Below are positions 34,471 to 46,871 of a stretch of 64,000 bases of DNA, one piece after another. How positions within the stretch are numbered: the first letter of the stretch is position 1; every line of letters starts with the position of its first letter. Both the position numbers and the translations under genes were made by a program. Origin of the DNA: Rhizophagus clarus. Its lineage: Eukaryota > Glomeromycota > Glomeromycetes > Glomerales > Glomeraceae. The notes beneath the pieces are model-generated. The model searched no databases. It was not told where the DNA came from and was given only the letters and a program-made list of their open reading frames with translations. The stretch covers positions 124,001-188,000 of the forward strand of contig BLAL01000086.1 of assembly GCA_015698045.1 (NCBI GenBank). Direction: 5' to 3'.

Positions 34471-37400
34471 AAATATATATATTTATTATTTGTATGTAAT
34501 GTATTTTAAATAAACAATTCTTTTTTTTTTGTAATAGATTTAACCTTAATTTATTATTTTTTTTTTTTTTAAAAAAAATAAGGGAGTTTTCTTTTTATTT
34601 ATTAATATAAATTAATATTACAAAATAATAGATTTATACTTTATTATTATAAAATAATATTTAATTAATAGGAAAAATTATTTTAACAGATTTATTTTAA
34701 AAGGCAACAAATTACATTTTATTGTTTTAATAAATTTAATAAACTTTTTTTTTTATTATTTTATAAAATGCAAGTTAATTATATTTTAAAAGTTTTTATA
34801 ATATATCATATTATATTTTTATTTTTATATAAAATAATATTATATATATATTTATAAATATAAAAAAAAAGTAAAATTAAAATAATAATATAATTAAAAT
34901 TTTACAATGTTAATTATATAATTAATTTAAAAAATTATTATTATTATTTAAAATATATTAAAAAATCACTATATAATGATTATTACTATACCAGTATTAA
35001 TAAATACTAGAGAATGGTTTCAGAATCATTATTAAGTCCAGAGTACAAATATAATTAAATGAACCAAAACTCAATTTTTGAGCAGGTAAATAATGGAATA
35101 TTTTGATAGTTCTTTACAATGCTTTAGACTAATTAGTAAATAAGTTTTATAATTTTTATATAAAATTTTATTTTAATTATAATAAAATAATAATCATTAA
35201 TAGTAATATTTTATTATTTTAAAAAATCTAAAAAATTTGTTTTTAAATAAATTAAAATTTTATAAGAAATTTATTAAAAGTATTAATTTTTTTTAATATA
35301 TTTATATTTTATATAATTTATTAAAAAAAAATAAAAAAATTATAATATTTAAAACTTTTATTATAATAAATTTACTAAAATTATAATAAATTATTTAGTA
35401 TAGCATAATAAATCTTTCAATATAAAGGTATTAATCATATAACTTATTAATTCAATTTATTAAATAAATTTTTTTTTTTTTTATAGAAAAACTAAATAAA
35501 TATAAAATATACAATTTAAAATCAGGTAGTTTTAAAAGATAATTTAAAATAAATAAAAAAAAATTTTTTTTATTATTATAAAAAAATTTAAACTTATTAT
35601 TTAATAATTTATTATCTTAAGATTAAAATAACAGAAAGTTTTTTCCAATTAGATAATTTTATTATAGGATTTATCAATTTTTAAATTATTTAATTTTATA
35701 TATATTTTATATAAAAATTTAACTATTATAAATTTGATCAGAATTAAGTTATAGTTATAAGTAATAATTCTGACTAAATTTTTAATATAAAATTAAATTA
35801 AAATTTTTTTTATAGTTTTATAATCTTTGATCTAAAATCTTTTTTACTCAATTTTTAACCAGTATGCTAAACTGATACATTAATTAATACTATTAATGCA
35901 AATCTAAAAATATGTTAAATAAAGTTAAAAATTAAAAGTTTATTTATTAGTAAATTAATTATATGAAAAGAATAAACATAAAAAATATATCAACTATTTT
36001 AAAGTATAATAAAAAATATCAATATAATATAATATTAAAAGTATAAATCTTATAAATATATTACAAATCAAATATACAAATCATATAATTTATATATAAT
36101 CATCAAAATTTAACTACATTTTTAAACTTTAAATTACATATATTATAGATAAAATAAAAAAATTAGAATTTTAAATAAATAAATTATATATGATAAGTTT
36201 ATTTTTTTTTTATTTTTTTTAAAAAATATAATTAATATTTTTTTTTTTATTTTTTTTTTTTAAAAAAATTAAATAAATGAATAAAATTAAACAATTAAAA
36301 TTTTAAATAAATAAATCATAATAAATTTATTTTTTTTTGTTTTTTTTTAAAGAATAATATTTTTTTAAAGAATTTAAATAAACAAATAAAGGTAAATAAT
36401 CAGAATTTTAAATAAATAAATTATAATAAATTTATTTTTTTTTTGTTTTTTTTTTAAAAAATAATATTATTTAGGAATATTTAAATAAATAAATAAAGCT
36501 AAATAATCAAAATTTTAAATAAATAAATTATAATAAATTTATTTTTTATTTTTTTTTTTTTGTTTTTTTTTTAAAAAAATATATTAAGTTATAATAAAAT
36601 ATTTTATTAATTTTTAATTAAATAAAATATTTTATTTAAATCTAATTATATATAAATTTATTTAAATTATAAATAATATATTTTTTTTTTATAATTTATA
36701 AATTAATGATATAAATCATAGTATAATATAAAATAATAGTTACTTTTTTTATAAATATAATATTATAACTAGTAGATATATTAGAAAAGAATCAAAAATA
36801 ATATAATTTTTAGTTTTTCTTTTATAAATATATTAAATCAACTATTTTTTAAAAATTCTTAATACTTATTTAAATAAAATGATTTACTATTTTTTTTATT
36901 AATATTATTATATTTTTTCAAATAAAAAAAATTTAAATTCATTGTTATTTTTATATATAAATTAAAAATATATATAAATTTATTAATAATACAGTATATA
37001 AAAAAAATTAAATTTAAACTAATTTTTATTTATATATTTATTACTCAGAGCAAAGCGAAAGACTATATATGTTTATAAAAAATGATGATTAATTAAGATT
37101 ACGTAGTGATATCCATTTATCTGTACATGTTATATCACTTAAATTTTGTGCTATATTAATAAATAAAAATAAAAATAAAATTGCAATATGCTAAATGTAA
37201 CATAATAAAATAAATATATTGCTTTAAACTCTTAACAGTTTCTGTTTCCTTAGTATAATATTATATATTTTAAATAGTAAAATTTTCCAAAAAATAAATT
37301 TTTACATTAATCATTAAATATTAATTAAAATTAAATTTTAATTTATAATTTTTTAATTATAGAATATGATTATATAATAAAATAATTATTTACTAATAAA

Positions 37401-38320
37401 AATTTTAAAATAAATATAAAAAATTATTTTTCATGACTAGAATTAACATTAATATTTTTATATACAAATATATAACTTCCAAACTTTGATCAATATATAT
37501 ATTAATAATATACATATATTATATACATTAAATCCTTATTTTTATATATATTTTATTAACTTTAATTTTATTTAATATTTTAATGAAAAAAATTAATATT
37601 ATTATTTAATTAAAAATATTAAAAATAATTTTAAAAATAATTTAAAATTATGTATACTGCAATTATAAATAAATTATAATATATGTATTATTTTTACTTT
37701 AATAATAAAATAATTAGCTAATTTAAAATAATAATTATCAATTTAAAAGATTTTTTTTATTTTAAATAAATTTTAATTTTTTATTAATAATTATATTAAA
37801 AAATTTTTTTTTCTTTATTTTTTAAATTATAAATAAATTTACAAAATAAAAATTTTATAAAATTTTATTTTTAAATTTTTTTTTTTTTAAAGAAAAATAA
37901 TATTATTTTAAAAATTAATGATTAAAAATTTATTAAAAAATATAATATAATATATATTATTAAAAACAAACAAATGCAATTTTAAATATAATTAACTTTT
38001 TTTTAAATAAAAAAATATTATTATAATTTTTAAAAATATAGTAAATATTTGGACTGGCCTTATGCTAGAAGTACTATATATAAAATAAAAATAATTATGA
38101 TATAGTTCTATCTAATCTACTAAATACAAGTTTATTTTTAACATCTTAAAAAAAAAAAAAAAGATATTTTTAAAAATATTATTATAATTTTTAAAAATCT
38201 TAATATTAATTTTTTAAATTTAAAAAAAATATATAAAATTAAATTATACTAAAATATTTTAAGTTTATCAGTAATATTATAAAAATTAAGATTAAAATAT
38301 AGCAAAAATAACTAATATTA
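34471..38320. other. Long A+T desert
   Basis: Almost entirely A and T, with no usable open frame. It contains about four units of a roughly 105-130 bp repeat (36165-36575, each with TTTTAAATAAATAAAT and a long T tract). A short relict of the GTCCGGAG MITE family lies near 37047. Confidence 0.5.
36165..36575. repeat. Degenerate tandem repeat, about 105-130 bp, about 4 units
   Basis: The word ATTTTAAATAAATAAAT, followed by TATAATAAATTTATTTTTTT and a poly-T/poly-A junction, recurs near 36168, 36299, 36403 and 36511. Confidence 0.65.
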
Positions 38321-38417
38321 TTTTGATGATCGCATTTGCAGGTCAGGGTGGATATAGCTTCTGATAAATTGTTTATATGATATATGAACTAAATATCAAT
38401 AAAAGCATATATAGATC

Positions 38418-38457
<40 letters not shown>
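38321..38457 (+). mobile_element. Short polyA-tailed retroposon (SINE-like)
   Basis: About 100 bp (TTTTGATGATCGCATTTGCA ... CAATAAAAGCATATATAG) followed by about 38 A residues. TAACTAATATTA is duplicated on both sides (38309-38320 and 38458-38469), giving a clear retroposition signature. The tail signal AATAAAAGCAT is shared with the larger retroposon at 27348, suggesting the same machinery recognises both. Confidence 0.75.
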
Positions 38458-38459
<2 letters not shown>

Positions 38460-38469
38460 ACTAATATTA

Positions 38470-39388
38470 AATTAATAATTTAGGATGAAATTGCATTTTA
38501 AGATTAATATTATATTTTAACTTACTATCACCAATTTTAATTTGAAAATAATTTAATTAAAATACTAATATTTTGATTTTTGATTTTTCTTGCTATATGC
38601 TAAGGGTATCTAAAGCTGTATTCAATTATATGATTTTTACTATTAATGTTATAATTACTATGCGATACATAGTAGTGTGATAAATAAATTTTTAAATTTG
38701 TTTTTAGGATAAATAATAAAAATAGAAAACTGGGGTATAATAATAGAATGATAAGATTGAAATAAATCATGTGATCAAATCAGCTTTAGACATTCTCTAT
38801 ATGCAGTATCTAGGTTTGTAAATTTAGACATAAGAATTATCTGTAATTCAATATATTTAAGCAAAATGTAATTCTTGCAGAACATAATTTTTTACAACTT
38901 GATTAAAAGAAGACCTATCAGATATTTGCACAGTAAGAAATATTCAGATATTCTAATTTGCAACATAATTGTGCAATTGTACTTAGAACTTTTGTTGTTA
39001 TTGCCCTAGAATTCCTCAAATTGGGATATAATTTGTATTAGTTATTTACTAATCTAGTAGTATATAAATGGGTTATCATCCGAAGCCTTCTATATACTAA
39101 AACTAGATCAGTAAATAACTTTTTTATCATCCTGGATATACTAATTGGTCCGCCAGTTTATAACTGTGGAAAAAATCCTATTAGCCAGGTGATAAAACGT
39201 TTTTTAAGTATTTATTAATTAAATTGAATCGAAATTGATCGACAATTGTATGACAGATAAAAAGATTTATCTATGATTAATGTTAACTTGTTTATTTCGA
39301 GAAAAACCGGTTTAACATTCCTTAAAGTTAATCTTTTAGGGTAGTTAAATAATGAATTAATTAATAAATAAATAAATCAATAAATCAA

Positions 39389-39427
<39 letters not shown>

Positions 39428-39684
39428 ATGAATTCATATATTAATATGTACTACAATAACCATCATTAAGACTAAGAAATTTAAAGAGCCCTAAACATGG
39501 ACCGCGTTATTAAAACTTGGCTGGCATTATGTATAAATTTTTTCTATCCTGAAGACTAAAGTCATATGAGATTATCAAGTTCCTGATATGATGCGATTTG
39601 TTCTATTCATAGATGTCAAGAATTAATATACCATGACGAAATATCATCAATGAGTAATAAGAGATACTGTATATTACCTTATAA
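38470..39684. other. Intergenic sequence
   Basis: No gene was recognised. It ends with a microsatellite (39357-39430) and the downstream region of the zinc-knuckle gene. Confidence 0.4.
39357..39430. repeat. (AATA)n microsatellite
   Basis: About 17 tetranucleotide units, with two ATCA variants near the left end. Confidence 0.95.
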
Positions 39685-40314
39685 TTATAAATCACTATGG
39701 TTGGTAGGTGATTCGCGAGTTATAATTGTTGTTGTTGGATTTCCTTTATATGGACTGAATATTTGTGTGATGGTTTTAGCATATTTTTTATTATCACAAG
39801 CCACAATATAGACTCCACCATCACTTTTTTTAACAAAATTTTCCATTTTTTTCATCTTGTTATTCATTATATGAGAACATGACATACAATTTGAACATTT
39901 TCCAAGTCCACCTAACATATCTGCAATCCCATGACACTGTTCATCTCCTTCTCGAGCACATTTACAAGATTGTTTGATTTTTTCACCTTTTTTAACAAAA
40001 ATTTTCCTTTCAATTGTAAAATAACATTCATTTGACGTATGCTCCTCACTATATTCCTTAAATTCTTTCTGGTCATGTAAAGGACAATTATCTTTAAAAC
40101 GACATGATCTTATATTATGACCATTGTCTCCACAACAACCACATGTATATTTTTTGCTTTTAATTAAATTCTGACTATTTAAAGGACAATTATCTTTAGA
40201 AATACATGTTCTTATATTATGATTATTTCCTCCACAACAACTGCATCTGCTTTTAACTAAAGGAATAAGAACTAAAAATAAACAAGAATAAATTAAAACT
40301 CTTGAAAAAATCAT
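39685..40314 (-). CDS. Secreted Cys-rich protein with two zinc knuckles
   Basis: 209 residues. The N-terminus (MIFSRVLIYSCLFLVLIPLV, likely cut near residue 22) is a good signal peptide. It is followed at once by two CX2CX4HX4C zinc knuckles, C24-C27-H32-C37 and C58-C61-H66-C71. Each is followed by a DNCPL motif and the two are about 34 residues apart, so the module is duplicated. A second Cys cluster (CKCAREGDEQCHG ... KCSNCMSC, about residues 117-147) and a basic Lys-rich stretch lie further on. Zinc knuckles normally bind single-stranded nucleic acid inside cells, so their presence behind a secretion signal is unusual. I infer a secreted, possibly symbiosis-related protein. The knuckles may instead be structural. 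Function unknown. Confidence 0.75.
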   Translation of the reverse strand: MIFSRVLIYSCLFLVLIPLVKSRCSCCGGNNHNIRTCISKDNCPLNSQNLIKSKKYTCGCCGDNGHNIRSCRFKDNCPLHDQKEFKEYSEEHTSNECYFTIERKIFVKKGEKIKQSCKCAREGDEQCHGIADMLGGLGKCSNCMSCSHIMNNKMKKMENFVKKSDGGVYIVACDNKKYAKTITQIFSPYKGNPTTTIITRESPTNHSDL

Positions 40315-40398
40315 CTTTTTTTTTTTACGGTTACAATGCTTGAGAGAAAATCCGGATTTGTGTTTTTATAAAATGCGCTTTACGTTACACTGAACTAG

Positions 40399-40760
40399 TT
40401 ACAAGTTATACAACATGTTAATATGACAACCCTGATGATCCGGATCCTTGTGTCCTAAAATAAATTTGCGCAACAGACATCTGTTTGTTCCGGGACTGGT
40501 ACACATTGACGAAAATCGCTGTACCAAGTCCTGATTGTTAATACCGATATTATAATCATTATTGCGAAAACAATTTCGTTTCAGAATACTCTGAATCATA
40601 ATACTCGCTGAAGATATTTTCCCATGTCCGTATTGTGTTCGGAAAACTTAGATTTTACAACTTTTCCACTTGAATCAATTGCAGTAATTTCAGTAATTAA
40701 TAATTCGTAAAATGTAGGATGAAGTATATCAATGCTATTTATCAAATAATTTACCAACAT
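40399..40760 (-). pseudogene. Small hypothetical gene, apparent frameshift
   Basis: From ATG 40760 a minus-strand frame of about 53 codons reads MLVNYLINSIDILHPTFYEL and contains AIDSSGKVVKSKFSE, ending in a stop near 40600. A second frame starting at ATG 40599 continues as a basic, protein-like 66-codon stretch (contains NRCLLRKFILGHKDPDHQGC) to a stop at 40399. Composition is balanced compared with the flanks, which suggests one former gene with a single-base shift near 40600. Family not recognised. Confidence 0.4.
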
Positions 40761-41534
40761 CTGGGATCCCTTTCTTCATCAGTTTTTATTATAACATTAA
40801 TTAATATGAATTATTATCTAACGTACGTAGTTTGCTTTAAGTTATAAGTATGTAATTTAATACTTGATGTCACAATACACTCTTTGTTGTTGAAACATAG
40901 ATGAGTTTACTGTATACATGCTGGTGTAACTTGGAATATCGCTATATACTACTACTACTATATATCACTTAGTAAAGGGACAAAGAATGTAATATCAGTA
41001 TAATGAGATTTTTTATTAATTGTGAAAAAATTCATCGATATATGTTAATTATCGGTATCGAGGTTAGACTATATTACTTATAATATAGTACAACAGTTTT
41101 TAAGATCCTAGATCGGAAGATAATTTATAATAAATGACATTAATCCAGGCGTAAGAAACTCAAGATAACTGGTTGTATGCATTTTACGTTGTTAGAAGAA
41201 TTTTTCAATCGGAAAATTAAAGATAATGCGCAGAAATTTGTGTAGTTCATCCGATCGATGATTAGAGCTTAGATCCGGTAAATAAACCTAATGGTTTATT
41301 CAGTGAATATCTTAGGATTTATCCGGATTTGCTTAAGAAAACCCGGATATCCTGGGATATGATGTATTGTAAGTAAAAAATATCAATTTTTTAAAGTGGT
41401 TTGATATTCATAAAAGAATTTCTAATTTTATCTGAATTATCACGAAAGTATTTGATAGCTTAAGTTACATGGGCCAGACCATTCAGTAATGCAAGAAACT
41501 GAATATTATGAATTTATGACTGCTAAGTGTATGT
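40761..41534. other. Intergenic sequence
   Basis: Composition is less extreme than in the first half of the window, but no gene was supported. Confidence 0.35.
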
Positions 41535-41542
41535 ATGTACTT

Positions 41543-42041
41543 TAAACATGGGGCCCGAAACCGAAACCTCCCGAAACCCTTTAGGTTAAGGTATATACCG
41601 AAACTTAGTTTCGGGATGTGCATCTATTTCCCGAATCCCGAATCCCGAATCCCTCCCAAAACTCCCCCGAAACCATATATACCGAAATATAACCGAGACT
41701 TACGTATTAATCATGTTATTTATTTTGATTTAATTGTAGGACTCAAGGTTCCTTTTAAGTAACAATAGTGATTACTGGTGTAATCCATTTAGCATTTATA
41801 ATTAATAATAAAATGAAATTAAACATTCGTAATTTTCAGATTTTAATAAATTAATATTTTGGGTCCGAGTCATTATCTTGGCCAAAAATTATAGATAGTG
41901 CTGGCCAAGTCGAGCATAATTCGGGCCAAAACAGTTTCGGGTTTCGGAATTAATTTCGGGTTTCGGGAAAGGTTTCGATTCGTATATTCCGAAACCCGAA
42001 ACTTTCGGAAATCCACTTGGAGGTTTCGGGTCCCATGTATA
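41543..42041. mobile_element. hAT-like MITE, 499 bp, built of CCGAAACCC words
   Basis: Termini TAAACATGGGGCCCGAAACC at the left and the inverse of TATACATGGGACCCGAAACC at the right. A perfect 8-bp duplication ATGTACTT lies outside both (41535-41542 and 42042-42049). Subterminal CCGAAACCC words face one way on the left and the other way on the right, with a CCCGAATCCCGAATCCCGAA run near 41633. Non-coding; an open frame at 41535-41762 is incidental. Confidence 0.85.
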
Positions 42042-42049
42042 ATGTACTT

Positions 42050-42923
42050 CCATGAAACCTGATTTTTGTTTGGCGATTAAACATATTTAAAAAAATAACT
42101 TATTTCAATAGGTAATGCTAAATTATGCATTTTAAACGGTTTTGTTTTACTAATATTAATTATTAATTAATTTTAATAAACTTACTAATTTTTATTGATA
42201 AAAGAAAACAGTATATAGTAATTATTAGATAAAATTATAGTATAAAAATTGTGAATTAAATTATAAAATGCGATCAATTTTTGCTGGGTATCCTATGAGA
42301 ATCCGGATTTTATCATCCCGGATTAACATATCCGGACATCCGTCCGGATTTACAACGGATACTACGTTTTCACTTGAATATTCGCACACCTCAGAATAAT
42401 ACACTTATTGCCATTTAGTGGGCTGGTTTGTACATTTTTCTGCTGAGTGATTCTAGAACTGCCAGATTGGGTATTGTAAAAGTGCAATTTCTGGAACAGT
42501 GTAGAAGAACTCTTGATCACGTGCTAAAAACTACTAGCAATACTCATTTCATATTTAAGATGCACAGTTATGTAATTTTGAAACTCATTATGGGCTAAAG
42601 TATATGTATTTTTAATAATAAAATTAATTCGGAAATTGGGTTTAGTTACCGAATTAATCCCGTGACAAGTTGACGTGTATTTTAAAATCGAAAAAAATTA
42701 GTCAGATAATTTTCAATGTATCGGTTTTTTTTTTATTATTGTATCAATAAAAAAAATATTCATTAGGTGAAATACATTGTAATAAAGAAAAAAATAATTA
42801 TTCAACATCATCGTATTTATCCAACAATAGATTCTGATCCAGCTTTGAACGAGAAATATGCCAAGGTTTCAGAAATGTTTCGATGTGATCGACTTGATCT
42901 CCCAAAAATTCATTATTATTGGA
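42050..42923. other. Intergenic sequence downstream of the Crinkler-like gene
   Basis: No gene was supported. A patch with GGGTATCC/GGATATCC-like words and repeated CCGGAT motifs lies near 42285-42350. Confidence 0.35.
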
Positions 42924-45900
42924 CTAAATTTCATCGTAAGGATCAACGTAAGCATTAAGAATTGCACGAAGACCTGCAAGAATCTTTCCACGCGCAACCT
43001 CGAAGGAATTAAGACCTGAAATGGCGTAATGTGTGGTTGGTTTTGGATCTTGATCAGAAAATATTGCACTGCTAGTAGATCCCAATCCACGTTTTGAATA
43101 CTTTTTGTATGAGCGCCAAGTTGCCAATACATGGCAAGATAAGGTTCTTTAAATTTTTCTCTATTACCTAGATCACTCTTATCAAAAACATAACGAGGCA
43201 TCAATTTAGATGTAGTGTCTATTTGAAAATTGGAACCAGTGCTTTTAATATTATGGTTCTTGATTTGAATAATCCAAAATGTAAATTTATTATTATTACG
43301 AATAGGTATCAAGAAGTCTGCTCCTTTGTGATTTCGTTTAAGGTTGAATGCTACGCATGTTTCATAGCCTATCTGCACATCTCTTAGAGTTGGGATAGTA
43401 CAAATGGTAACAAATCTTGTAAAAGAGATATTGGCATCTCTGAAATAATTGTGTTGATCATCATCATCATTAAACATGTTTGTTTTTCCAAATAAGTCGA
43501 CAAGAAAATCCATAATTTTAATTTCCTCTACAAAAAAATTAATTTCATTATCTTTTATGCGTCTCTTTTGAAGTCTTTGACGAGTCAGTATAAGAATGAG
43601 TTCCCCAACTACTACACCATGTTTATCGGATTCTACAATTCCTTGGCCAAGTGCTGATGCAATACGATTCAATATAACATCATTTAAAATTTCATAGGCT
43701 GCTTCAGTAATCAATGGTTCTGATGGATAACTGACTAGAACTTTCGTTCTATCTTGTGATATCGCAAGACAGGTTCCAAGGTGGCTGGCAACGAGATTTG
43801 AAGCAATATGTACTACCGATGGGGAGATGTTTACAGAGCACAAAGATGCAAGAACAGCTACACTTGTAAGATTCTTATTTTCTTCGTCAATAACATTAAA
43901 GTCAATATTTCCTCCTTGTAACTTTGCCATCACAAGTGTCTTGACTTTATTCCATGCATATATTTCATCCATAATATTAGAAGAAGAATCCGTATTCGGA
44001 GTAAGATCATTATAGTATGCATCTTTAAAAGCTTTCCAGCATGGTCTTCCTTTAGAAAATAACTTTATAAAATCAAAATTGTCCATATCCGGAAGTTCAG
44101 TCAAAGAGTCGAAGCTAATAATGTAGATGAATGGCATGAAAAGCTTATAATCAACGATCGTTTTTATAGTTGGGTCATTTCCTGGAGAAGATGCAAAGTG
44201 TGAAACTTGTGATGTAGTGTCTAAAATAACTGAAAACAAGCCTTTTGCACGCCATCTATTTTCTCTAAGTGCACGCCTCCAACATCGAAACAAAGACGTA
44301 CGCAGATTCTTATTATCACTTTGTAAGAGTGTCCTTCCTTCATCAACACATAACAAGATTTCGATATCAGATTCAGTCTGAAAATTTTCTGTCAAATAAT
44401 TCCAATTGTTGAATATTACTACCAGTTCTTCTTGCTTGCTTTTTTCGTGCCGATTTGCAGCATCTATTGCTGGTTTCCAAATAGATTCGCCATCATCATT
44501 AAGATGGTCTTCCCAAAATTTATCTGGAGCAAGTTCAGTTTCTTTCACTAAGGAGACTGCTTTTGCCAAAAAAATGTTGAACCAATACATTGGATTTGCA
44601 GTATTTTCAAGTGATTTGATAAAGTATTCCGCATTAACTGAGGGACGGGGGAAACAATTTCGTCCAATACCTAAGTTTAGATATAGGGTATGAACATTTT
44701 TCGCATATTCTCTTATGAGTCTCGATTTGCCATAACCCGAAGATTGTATGATGGTAAATAGGGCATGTAAGTGTTTTCAGAGTGATTGTGGCATAATGTG
44801 ATATAATTTTCAAAATTTCCAACATAATTTGAATTGTCTTTAAATTCGTGATTGAATGCAGAAAACGCTATTTACCGATGGTTAATAATTTTGACATTTT
44901 ATTCGGGAGACCTGATGGTCGTAGTTATAATTAGCCAAATTGCATTTTTTTTTTTTTAAAAAAAAAGAAAGAAATTTGCAGTAATACTTACCATCAACTA
45001 CTACCTCCAATGCATTATTTTTTATATTATATAATTCAGAAAGAGGAGTCATAAAATTTAAAACTTCGCTCCCGCGACGAAGGGTAATAACTCTCTGATC
45101 AATGTTTTCAATAATATTTTTCATCCGAATTTGAATTAGTTTTATTAGATCTACTACGTTAAATGATTCCGTATTTTCCAAAGTACTCCGTTCAAAAGAG
45201 AAAACTTGATCTTCATAACGGCACCATATTGCTTGACCTATATTACGGTTAAATAAAATGTAAGCAAATCTGCTGTATCTAATAAATATTAGATCAATTT
45301 CGAATGATTATAGTTACAACTACCCAAATTGCATTTTTTTTTTTTTTAAAAAAAGAAAGAAAGAAAGAAAGAAATTTGCAGTAATACTTACCATAAACTA
45401 CTATCTCCAATGCATTATTTTTTATATTATATAATTCAGAAAGAGGAGTTATAGGATTTAAAACTTCGCACCCACGACGAAGGGTAATAACTCTCTGATC
45501 AATGTTTTCAATAATATTTTTCATCCGAATTTGAATTAGTTTTATTAGATCTTCTACGATAAATGATTTCATTATTTCCAAAATACTCCGTTTAAAAGAG
45601 AAAACTTGATCTTTATAACGGCACCATACTACATTGCGATCAAATAAAATGTAAGCAAATCTTTCATCTTGAACGATTAAATGATACATGTAATTAATAA
45701 TTTACTATTTAGTATTACTAACTTTCAGTCTTCTTGACTATAATAGGGTTATCTATTGCTATGTTATAATTTGATCTTAATGTATCATAATTGTAATCAC
45801 AGCTACCAAATAAGACTTCATTCAATTGTACGTAGTCTGTTCCCGTAGAAGGACTTATTTCGAGAGAAATGTTAATTGGGTTCAGATCTTTATAAGTGTC

Positions 45901-46029
45901 TGTAATTATCTTACGAATGTCTGAAACAGCAGGTTCTTCATCTAAAGAAGGAAGTACTGAAATACGCAATCGAACCGGATCGTGATTTTCGTATTTATAC
46001 CATAAACTAGTTCTTGGTGGTTTAGTCAT
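42924..46029 (-). pseudogene. Crinkler (CRN)-like NTPase effector gene, frameshifted
   Basis: Exon 1 (46029-45723) starts MTKPPRTSLWYKYE. Exon 2 (45667-45392) carries a ubiquitin-like segment with ITLRRG and LTPLSELYN-type motifs. A second version of that exon lies at 45278-44992. The large exon starts at 44867 and holds a P-loop (IIQSSGYGKSRL, coded about 44740-44700), then the ORF body with ENRWRAKGLFSVILDTTSQ and LFSKGRPCWKAF, typical of CRN NTPase/nuclease-type proteins. CRN-type proteins are secreted or nuclear effectors, and this fungal group has many. Two single-base losses break the frame, near 44756 (just before the P-loop) and near 43093 (before a C-terminal segment read in another frame to 42924). 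Either a pseudogene or a gene with base-level assembly errors. Splice sites are inferred. Confidence 0.7.
44941..45690 (-). repeat. Tandem duplication of one Crinkler exon plus intron
   Basis: Two units of about 380 bp (45690-45340 and 45300-44941), about 85-90% identical by eye, cover the whole second exon, its GTAAGTATTACTGC donor and an adjoining A/T tract with GAAA repeats. The downstream unit has 9 extra bases (GGTCAAGCA region) and a 2-base difference at its start, which makes its entry phase incompatible with exon 1. It probably cannot be used. Confidence 0.8.
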
Positions 46030-46746
46030 CGTATTTGACTATTGAGTATTGACGTATTTTTCAGTTATTTATATAGATAAAAATCTTAGTTATACATCAC
46101 GCAGTAAAAATCGTAGATAATAATACCGCTATTTATTGAATTGCTACTTTAGAAAGACAATTAGAAAAACCAAAAAAAGCATACTGATTATCATACGTAC
46201 AATTACGATATGTATTAAATAGTTTGTGTTGTGTTGCAAATTTCCATGATGTTTGATAAAAACTTATTTTCACGTTCTACATATTATATAATATATTGTT
46301 AGCGCAATTTGTTATTTTACAATTGAAAAAAAATTAATAATTGTGTTTGTTAATCACATCTTATCCCTGAAAATTGCGCGGCGTGAACGGAAGACATTTA
46401 AGTTCAAAACTATTGTTCTGTTCGCACATGTGGCCAATGATCTGGTTGTAAAAAAATCATCCCAACATAAATTTTGTTTAACAATCGATCTGATCCTAAA
46501 ATTTCATTGGCCATTGCACGCATTTGCACATGTGTTTGTCTATTCGCAAAATATGCATCATTTCGGTGATCAGATTTTCATTAATAGTTTTTTGTTTATT
46601 AAAATCTTATTCATGCATTTGCCATTAACTTTTTTTAGATTCTATTTCTTTTTAAAGTACCGTATATATTGTAAATAATATTGTAGTGAAGGATGAAGGC
46701 GAAGTATGTATCGAAGTGTATCATTATAATATAATTATTATAATTA
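46030..46746. other. Intergenic sequence
   Basis: Upstream region of the Crinkler-like gene. It includes an open frame at 46343-46678 that I do not accept as a gene, and two inverted GCACATGTG-containing segments (about 46424 and 46525). Confidence 0.35.
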
Positions 46747-46871
46747 GTCCGGAGTGTAACGAAGGACTATATATTTCTATGCAAAGGTCACACAAAATGT
46801 CCGTCTGTCCGCCCGCTCAAAAATTGAGTCGATGCGTGATTGGTTCATTTAGTCACATTTGTGCTCCGGAC
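46747..46871. mobile_element. GTCCGGAG MITE, 125 bp, TTA target
   Basis: Ends GTCCGGAG and CTCCGGAC, with TTA directly outside each, the PIF/Harbinger-type 3-bp duplication. The interior contains GAAGGACTATATATTTCTA and ATGTCCGTCTGTCCGCCCGC. It matches diverged copies near 29836 and 37047. A short piece with GTCCGGAGTAAACTCGGAC lies at about 60020. Confidence 0.75.

Noticed and set aside
42767..42958. 63-codon plus-strand frame
   Set aside because: Overlaps the 3' end of the Crinkler-like gene on the opposite strand and has no feature of its own.
46343..46678. 111-codon plus-strand frame
   Set aside because: No domain, no sensible start context, and the frame runs into an A/T-rich hydrophobic tail.
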